A stretch of 33,646 bases of DNA, from the NCBI GenBank assembly GCA_900545175.1, contig UQYF01000031.1:1-33646 (forward strand). Reading direction: 5' to 3'. The stretch comes from an uncultured Eubacteriales bacterium (lineage in GTDB: Bacteria > Bacillota > Clostridia > Lachnospirales > Lachnospiraceae). Positions within the stretch are counted from its first letter, which is position 1. Every line of letters starts with the position of its first letter. Below the pieces are notes generated by a model. That model was not told the DNA's origin, searched no databases, and was given only the letters and a program-made list of their open reading frames with translations. Positions 23,672 through 31,700 of the stretch are shown piece after piece. A program made the translations under genes and the position numbers.

Positions 23672-24544
23672 ATGAAAAAATCAAAAATAGCCATTATAAT
23701 TATTGCCCTTGTGGCACTTATAACACTTGGCTCATCGATAGTGGTTGTAAATCAGAATGAATTTAAGCTGGTAAAGCGTTTTGGAAAAGTTGACAGAGTG
23801 CAGACAACGTCGGGAATACTTTTTAAGGTTCCTTTTATAGAGACTGCGGATACACTTCCAAAGGAAGTATTGTTGTATGATATTGCAGAGTCGGAGGTTA
23901 TCACATCTGATAAGAAAACTATGATAACGGACAGCTATGTGCTGTGGAGAATAACAGACCCGCTGAAGTTTGCACAGACTCTCAATGGCTCTATAGCAAA
24001 TGCGGAGAGCCGTATCGATACGGTTGTATTTAACTCTACCAAGAATACGATAAGTTCCATGACACAGGATGAGGTTATAAAGGCGAGAGATGGAGAGCTT
24101 GCGGAGTCGATAGAGGGCAATATCGGAGCAACTATGGCACAGTATGGTATAGAGATTATCACGGTCGAGAACAAGAGACTTGACCTTCCAAGTGATAACA
24201 AGACTGCTGTGTACGAGCGCATGATATCAGAGCGTGACAATATCGCAGCGACATATACAGCGGAAGGTCAGGCTGAGGCACAGGTTATCAGAAACACAAC
24301 CGATAAGGAAGTGACAGTTATGTTATCTGAGGCACAAATGAAGGCTGAGATACTTGTCGCCGAAGGTGAAGCAGAGTATATGAAGATACTTTCGGAGGCT
24401 TATGCAGATGAGTCGAGGACTGAATTTTATGAGTTTGTAAGAAGTCTTGATGCGCTTAAAGTATCCATGGTAGGAAACAATAAGACGGTTGTTCTGTCGG
24501 CGGATTCACCGCTTGCACAGATATTTAATGGCTGGGAGAAATAG
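23672..24544 (+). CDS. hflC: HflC, SPFH-family FtsH modulator
   Basis: This 290-residue partner of HflK has an N-terminal membrane helix (about 4-25) followed by the SPFH domain: VVVNQNEFKLVKRFGKVDRV, FKVPFIETADTLPKEVLLYD, then SDKKTMITDSYVLWRITDP, and a helical C-terminal part with AEGQAEAQVIRNTTDKEVTV. The order hflK-hflC is the usual operon. The 103-base gap holds no terminator or clear promoter, so they probably share one transcript. ATG 23672 follows AGAAAGAGAG. The membrane-proximal cage role is from family knowledge; FtsH itself is not in the window. Confidence 0.92.
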   Translation: MKKSKIAIIIIALVALITLGSSIVVVNQNEFKLVKRFGKVDRVQTTSGILFKVPFIETADTLPKEVLLYDIAESEVITSDKKTMITDSYVLWRITDPLKFAQTLNGSIANAESRIDTVVFNSTKNTISSMTQDEVIKARDGELAESIEGNIGATMAQYGIEIITVENKRLDLPSDNKTAVYERMISERDNIAATYTAEGQAEAQVIRNTTDKEVTVMLSEAQMKAEILVAEGEAEYMKILSEAYADESRTEFYEFVRSLDALKVSMVGNNKTVVLSADSPLAQIFNGWEK

Positions 24545-24572
24545 GCAGGCTGCTGTGTAATCTGCACGCAGA

Positions 24573-24724
24573 ATAAGCAATCCCCCCGCTTCAAGTGTGT
24601 AGAGCACTAAGCGGTGGGGAAGGGGGATGCTTATGTCAGTGGGAGTTAAAAGCTCCCACTGACAGTTCGCAAAGCGACTGCGTTCATGAGCAAGCAGCGA
24701 AAGCGGATTGCGAATGTCCGCTTT
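24573..24724 (+). other. Hairpin-dense non-coding stretch, possible IS200/IS605-type end relic
   Basis: Nested stems: ATAAGCAATCCCCC 24573-24586 with GGGGGATGCTTAT 24622-24634 (one bulge); inside it CGCTT 24587-24591 with AAGCG 24609-24613 and AGTG with CACT. Then a perfect 11-bp hairpin, GTCAGTGGGAG 24635-24645 with CTCCCACTGAC 24653-24663, and AAAGCGGA 24700-24707 with TCCGCTTT 24717-24724. A branched RNA followed by a subterminal palindrome is what the right end of a TnpB-type element looks like, but no transposase or TnpB gene remains. Assignment is tentative. Confidence 0.45.
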
Positions 24725-24790
24725 ACTGCATGCTTTACTTAGTCCGGTGTTAAACATGTAATCTTAGTATCTTATAAAATAATATAACTT

Positions 24791-24870
24791 AAATGGCAGG
24801 TATACCATATGTGAAATATCCTTTGTGTATTGATGAGGAATATTCGTTTTATGGTATGCCTGCCATTTTT
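24791..24870. terminator. Long hairpin terminator between hflC and mscL
   Basis: A 19-bp stem (24791-24809 with 24850-24868, one G-U pair on the plus strand) encloses a second imperfect stem (AATATCCT / AGGAATATT) and is followed by TTTTT on the plus strand. It lies just after the mscL stop on the other strand, where the T run is weaker, so it may serve both genes. Confidence 0.75.
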
Positions 24871-24883
24871 GTAATAGGAGATA

Positions 24884-25294
24884 CTATCTTTTGCCTTCTG
24901 AAGGTATATCTCCTGTGCAGAAAGGACACTTTACAGCCTTGATATTGATTTTCGAGCAGCAGAGAGGACACTCCTTGGTTGCAGGTGCTTCAGGCTTCTG
25001 CTCTTTCTTGAAATGGAACTTGTTGATTGCTTTGACAATAAGAAAAAGTGAAAGTGCAACTAACAGGAAGTTGATTACTGCCTGAATAAATGAGCCATAT
25101 GCTATAGATGCGCTTCCGATTGTAATTGAAAGTCCGCCAAAATCAAGTCCGCCGATGATAAGCCCGATGATCGGGGTCAGTATATCATTGACAAGTGATG
25201 TGACGATGGCAGTAAAAGCACTACCCATAATGATACCTACAGCCATGTCAAGGACATTGCCGCGGGAGATGAATTTTTTGAATTCTTTTAACAT
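24884..25294 (-). CDS. mscL: Large-conductance mechanosensitive channel MscL
   Basis: This 136-residue channel has the conserved N-terminal amphipathic helix and TM1 (MLKEFKKFISRGNVLDMAVGI, IIMGSAFTAIVTSLVNDILT), a periplasm-side loop, TM2 (FIQAVINFLLVALSLFLIVKAI) and a cytoplasmic tail. The tail carries two CxxC pairs (CPLCCSKINIKAVKCPFCTGDI), a zinc-ribbon-like motif seen in some Firmicute MscL proteins. It opens under membrane tension to release solutes on hypo-osmotic shock. The start is ATG 25294 with GGAGGAG ahead; a longer frame from 25360 would run through the leader hairpin. It is transcribed alone with its own promoter. Confidence 0.95.
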   Translation of the reverse strand: MLKEFKKFISRGNVLDMAVGIIMGSAFTAIVTSLVNDILTPIIGLIIGGLDFGGLSITIGSASIAYGSFIQAVINFLLVALSLFLIVKAINKFHFKKEQKPEAPATKECPLCCSKINIKAVKCPFCTGDIPSEGKR

Positions 25295-25322
25295 GTTGTT
25301 CTCCTCCGTGATATTAATGATA

Positions 25323-25352
25323 CCGATGGCAGCAGTCATTCTGCCGCATCGG
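25323..25352 (-). promoter_or_regulatory. Hairpin in the mscL leader
   Basis: Bases 25323-25335 pair with 25341-25352 (12 pairs with one bulge, loop TCATT), 29 bases upstream of the mscL start codon and just below the predicted transcription start. There is no T run, so it is not a terminator; it could affect RNA stability or be a palindromic operator. Confidence 0.45.
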
Positions 25353-25384
25353 AGTACCATAAGATTGCTTGAATTACTGCCATT

Positions 25385-25413
25385 ATTTTAACGCTTTTCT
25401 GTGCGATAGACAA
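25385..25413 (-). promoter_or_regulatory. Likely sigma-A promoter of mscL
   Basis: On the minus strand TTGTCT (25413-25408), 17 bases, TAAAAT (25390-25385). The predicted leader is about 85 bases and contains the hairpin above. Confidence 0.5.
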
Positions 25414-25621
25414 GTATGTATGAGCGCTGAAATATTGTGAAAATAAGTCTGGCAGACACAAATATTAATTTTCGAAAAAACAACATAAATAGACATGAAT
25501 AAAATAAAAAACTAGTACCCTGGGCAGCGAAACTAGTACTAAATCCACAGGGCGTACTGCAAAATGCATGAAGGTTGGTTGAAAACGCACACAAAAACAA
25601 CAAAAATGCACAAAAACATCA
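25414..25621. promoter_or_regulatory. Upstream region of the pectinase gene with spaced direct repeats
   Basis: No gene is seen. AACTAGTAC occurs twice, at 25510-25518 and 25531-25539. The copies are 21 bases apart, two helical turns, about 85-110 bases upstream of the -35 element, which suits an activator binding as a dimer. Weaker ATGCA(C/T) motifs recur between 25560 and 25675. Confidence 0.4.
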
Positions 25622-25650
25622 TTTACACTTTTTGGCAAAAATGTTAATAT
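25622..25650 (+). promoter_or_regulatory. Promoter of the giant rhamnogalacturonan-degrading protein gene
   Basis: TTTACA (25622-25627), 17 bases, TAATAT (25645-25650). Transcription would start near 25657, inside an imperfect palindrome: TGCATAAA (25650-25657) and TTTATATGCA (25666-25675), a candidate repressor site. Confidence 0.65.
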
Positions 25651-25712
25651 GCATAAAGTGACACATTTATATGCACGAAAACTATAAAAATGTAACAAAT
25701 GGAGGGCGGTTT

Positions 25713-28700
25713 ATGAATTCGAAGTTAAGAAATGGCAGAAAACTGTCAAGAGAATTCAAAAAGAACATTCGCAAGGGCGCATCCATCCTGCTGTCAATGG
25801 CTATGGTAGCAGGCAGTGTATCCTTGTCGGATGTGAGTGCAGTTACCGTGAGCGCGGCTGAGAAGTCTACGGCGGTAAATGCAGCTACAGGTTCATATGT
25901 TATGGGGAAGGACGGGAAGATTAATTCTTCCACAGTGTTTGACACAAAAACGGGTTATGGCTTCAGTGATTTTGAGTATCCTGATGCAGCTAAAGACTGG
26001 GTAGGCGCAGTATACTATCCAAGAGAAGAGAGGGTAACAACAGGAAAGGCTTCTTATGTATCTGATGGGGAAGGATATCTTGCGATAGAGAGCAAGGTAT
26101 GGACAGAGACAGAGAAGACAGGATACGGAACATTCACTTATGAGAATACATCTACATTGGATTTTGCACTTGACAATGCAGATTATAAGATAAGTGTTGA
26201 GCTTGTTAATCCTACAGATAAAGAACTTACGGTTTCACTTGAAGCCGAGAACATCACTAAGGCATCAGGGGTGAAGGTTGCAGCCGGAAAGACTGTCACA
26301 CAGGATATTACGGCCTGCCTTGTTGATGGTGTTCTTAATATCAAGTTCCTTGAGACATCGGCAAGTGCGACAAGTGAGTCCGATGCTGCTGTCGGTAAGG
26401 TATATGTGAGCAAGGTCAGCATATCTAAGGCGGCAGAAAAGACGGCAGGAGAGAAGCCTACTATCTTTATCGCATCCGATTCAACGGTTCAGACTTATGA
26501 GAGCAACTACTATCCACAGACAGGATGGGGACAGACACTCCACAATTTCTTTGGCGATTTTGTCGAGGAGCGTGAGTGTAAGGACTGTGAATATAGCCAG
26601 GCACAGACCTATGAGACAGTAAATGCTATCGTTGAGAACAGAGCTATCGGTGGAAGAAGCTCTAAGTCCTTCATCGAGGAGGGTAAGTTCGACGATTTAC
26701 TTGAGGATGTCAAGCCGGGAGATTATGTACTTGTTCAGTGGGGACATAATGATGCTACAACATCAAGACCTAACAGATATGTATCTCCGGAGGATTTCGG
26801 GTACTGGATGCAGTATTATGTTGATGGCGTTACACAAAGAGGTGCTACACCTATACTTGTGACACCTGTTGCAAGATACAGCTATACAACCAATGAAGAC
26901 GGTACACTCAAGTCATTTGTTGGAAACTTTGAAAAATATGGCGATGTGATGCGTAAGATGGCTAAGGAGCAGAATATTCCTATAGTTGACCTTACAGCAC
27001 GTTCAACAGCATTATGTAATGAGTTCGGCATTGAAGGTGCCAAGTCATTGTTCCTTATGGTTGAGGCAGGAGATTATCCTGAAGGCGCTTATGCAGGCGG
27101 AGCTAATGACTCAACACATTTACAGTACTATGGAGCATATAAGTTCGCACAGTGTGTTGCAGAAGGCATTGTTGATTATGCCAATGAAGGAGCTACAGAT
27201 GCACTTGATGCACTTGCAACACTCGTTGTCAACAAGGTTCCTACCAAGGAACCGGGAAAAGTTGGGAATCTTGCAAGCACAACTGTCGGAGCATCATCCG
27301 TTGGTATGTCATGGGATGCTGAGGATGATTCAGAGCTTTACTATATTTACAGAACAGTTTTAGAGGACGGACAGACAATCGATGATGTAGATTTCTCTAA
27401 TGCAGAGAAGTATTCTGTATCATCTAAGAATAAGTATACTGATACAGCATGTCAGGCAGGCGTTACTTATGTATATGCAATAAGAGGCTTCAATCCTAAG
27501 GGTCTTGGTGAATTATCCAATAAGATTCAGGTTACAACCAAGACAGCAGGCTGGAAGTTCGATATCAATGGTGACAAGAACAGTATTGCAAAGGCAGATG
27601 GTCCTACAGAGTCCGGCTGGATAGGCATCGGTGCGGATAAGTATGACAAGAGTGTTGGATATGGATGGATTACTGTACCTGGAGCAGGACGTGACCGTGG
27701 TGTGCAGGACAATGATTCATACAGCGAGATGGGAAGAGATTTCACAATGGGCGATGGCGAGTTCGCAGTTGACCTGCCAAATGGTGATTATGAAGTCACA
27801 TGCTACGGCGGTGATATTCTTCCGGGCACATCATCAACCAAGTCATCCTACAGTGCGGAAGGAAAGTCTATCGGAAGCATATCTGTCAAGCAGGGTGTTG
27901 CAAGTGCGACAGGTACTGTAAGAGTTGAGGATGGACAGCTTAATCTCACGGTTGGCGGAACCAATAAGTATCTCAACGGTTTTACTATAACATCAATACT
28001 TAATGCGCCATCAGGTCTTGTGGCATTTGAGAAGGCAGTTAAGGGTTCAAGCATGAGCTTCCTTCTTGGATTTAACACAGTTGATGAAGCAGTAAGCTAC
28101 AATGTATACAGAAAGAGTACATCAGATGACAGCTTTAAGGTCATCAAGTCATTTACGACAGAAGACCTTAAGAATGATGAGAACGGCTGCAAGTCAATGA
28201 CAGTTGCTCTCGGTGAGTCTTATGAGTATTACATGACATGTATTACAGCAGACGGAACAGAGTCAGCACGCTCAGACATAGCGACAGTCACAGCACTATC
28301 AGAGGATGTCAAGGCTCCGGCTGCTCCGACAAATGTTGTATGTGTAGACCCTGCAGCATCGACAGTGGGTGTTAGGCAGACAATCACAATCTCATGGGAT
28401 GCAGCTGCAGTTGAGAATCCGGACAGCGGCAAAGTAATCAAGTATATCATCTACCGTTCAGCAAAGGCTGAGAATGAGAAGGGCTATAAGGGCTTTGAGA
28501 AGGTCGGTGAGAGTGAGACAACAACATTTACCGATACATATTATGATCTTGATACCAACATAAGCTATTATTACAAGGTTGCAGCATTAAATGCAGGCGG
28601 ACTTGGTGAGCAGTCGGCAGTATGCAGGACTCCTGTCACAGGAACACTTACACAGCAGAACCTTGAAAAGTACAGTGACAGAGCACTCGTAGCAGTAAAT

Positions 28701-31700
28701 CTTGCAGGTGAGAAGGGTGCTGATACTCTCATATCTGCAACAGACAGCGAAGGAAATACACTTACAAATGGCGTATACTTAAGCTGGAGAAGCTTTGGGG
28801 CAGATTTTGACGGTAACAATAATCTTACAACAACATTCACAGTATATCGTGATGGCAGTGTGATAGCTTCTGATATCAAGGTGACAAATCTTGTAGATGA
28901 GGGCGGTACGAGCGCATCCACATATAAGGTAGTCGGAAGCAACGATTCCTCTATCGGTGTAAATGCAGTTGATACTAAGTGCTGGGAGCATCAGTATCTT
29001 GAACTTAGTCTCTTCGCACCGGCAGATGAGACAATGCCTGAGTACAATGGTGAGGTTACAACATGTGATTACAGTGCTAACGATATGTCACTTGGTGACC
29101 TTGATGGTGACGGAGTATTAGAGCTTATCGTTAAGTGGTATCCAAGCAATGCAAAGGATAATTCCGGTTATGGATTTACAGGTAAGACTTTCCTTGATGC
29201 TTATGATGTCAACTGGGCAACAGGAGCAGTTTCACTTCTTTACAGAATTGATATGGGTATAAATATCCGTTCAGGTGCCCACTATACACAGTTCCAGGTA
29301 TGGGATTATGATGGTGATGGCAGGGCAGAGATAGCAGTAAAGACAGCACCGGGAACAACAGTGTTAAAGCCTACAGACGGAACTGCCAATACACTTGTTG
29401 AGAAGGAGTGGATTGATGTCGCATCAAGCACACTTCCTACAGAGACAATCAGTGCAGCAAATGATTATCGCAACAGTTCAGGTTATGTTCTTTCGGGACC
29501 TGAGTACTTAACGATGTTCAATGGCGAGGATGGAAGCATCCTTGATACAACAGCTTTCGTTCCGGAAAGAGGAAATGTAGGAGCATGGGGCGATGCCTAT
29601 GGTAACCGTGTAGACAGATTCTTGTCAGCTACAGCTTACCTTGACGGCGAGAAGCCATATGCAGTATTTTCAAGAGGTTATTACACAAGAACATGTCTTA
29701 CAGCTTACTATGTAAATGATGAAGGAAAGCTTGATGTATATTGGGCGTTCGATACGAATGAAGCCGGTTCAGAGTATGAGGCACAGGGTAATCATGGCCT
29801 TAGTGTAAATGATATAGATAATGATGGCAAGGACGAGATTATCTATGGTTCTCTTACAGTTGACCATGATGGAACAGTTAAGTATTCAACAGGTCTTGGA
29901 CATGGCGATGCAATGCATGTATCTGACTGGGTTTCATGGAATGATGGGCTCGAAATAATGGATGTACATGAGCATGATGATGCAGCCTACCATGTAGAGA
30001 TTCATGATGCCGAGACAGGTGAAATTCTCATGGGTTACTGGACTGGTAAGGATACAGGTCGTGGTGTTGCAGCGGATATTGACCCTACATCGTTAGGTGG
30101 TGAGTGGTGGTCAATAGCGAGCCCTACTTATGAGGGAAATGATGAGCCATCATGGGATTCTACAGATGGAGAGGTCTACTCAACACAATCAAAGCTGGGT
30201 GCGCTTATAAAGCTTGCGGATAACACACCGGCATCAAATGCATCCATCTTCTGGGATGGAGATCTGTTAAGTGAAGTTCAGGATCATACATTTAACAAAG
30301 ATGCATATATGCCTACAGGTGTTAAGATTTACAAGTGGGATTATGAGAACAGCAGACAGGTAGATCTTCTCTCATCAACAGAAATCTGGTCAAGCAACGG
30401 AACAAAGGGTAATCTTGGTATTATTGCAGACTTCCTTGGAGACTGGCGAGAAGAGATTATTGCACGTTGTGCAGACAATAAGAACAATGTACGTGTATAC
30501 ACAACAACAATTCAGACAGATTATGTTGTACCATGTCTCCTTGAGAACCTTGCATACAGAGAAGGTGTTGCATGGGAGAATGTTGGTTACAATCAGCCTG
30601 CTAACTTAAGCTATCTTCTTTCAGAGGGACTTATCACATCACAGCTTATGGCAGGCCAGATTACAAAGAAGAGTGCTGAGATAGCATTCACAGAGGCAAG
30701 CGATGGTAAGTACGGACATGAAGTTACAGGCTATGAGATTTACAGAGCTGAGGGCGATGGAGAGTTCGAGCTTATTGACACAATCTCCAAGGATAAGCTT
30801 GTTGAGTACGTTCCTGGCAAGGTAGAGCCGGAAGAGCCGGAGGAAGTAATTCTTTATTCACAGGATTTCGAGAGTGGAGAGTCAGATTTCACATATTATG
30901 CGGAGAATTTTGTTTCGCTTGCAGCAGATACAGCAAGCGTCAATCCTAACAAAAGCTCATATGTTCTGAGCGTGGGACAGGATGGAAGAGACAGACGTGT
31001 TCAGAGTCCGGCGTTAGGTGTTAAGGATAATGCAACTGTTGAACTTGAGCTTAGAATTGATGCACCATACAGGGCTAAGACATCATACTTCTCATTACTC
31101 GGAGCAGCTAATTCAGATAAGGCAAACAGCGAATGGCTGCAGAGTACTGCACAGATTCTTACAATTGAGGCGACAGCAGGAGCAAGTGATAATACAACAT
31201 GGAAGTCAATACTTTTAAATGGAGTAGATGTGACAGATGCACTTTCAGCAGATGTGAGCGAGAGCGGAACAGGAAAGACAGCTACAACAGGTTGGATAAA
31301 GATAAAGGCAGGTCTGGATTTTACTAATAATAAGGTATATGTCATTATCAGTAAAGCAGCAGATGACAGTGTATTGTACAGTGATGAGGTTGCATTTGTA
31401 AATGAAGTCAGTGGTTTAGAGCATATTTTCCTTTCTTCTAATAAGAATGGTGGACGTTCATTCATCGACAATATCAAGATTGTAGATGGAATTTCTGATA
31501 CACTTGCTGAGTATGTAAGCGCAAATCAGCCGGCTGTAATTAGCATGCCGGTAGCAGCTGGCACAACAAATGAATTCAGTGCTTCGCAGGAGAGCACAAC
31601 TGCTGAATCTGCAGCAGAAGCTGCAACAACAGAAGCAGCAAAGACTGAGAAGGATACAACAGTAGAATCAAGTGCAGCAGAAGATAAGACAACAGAAGCA

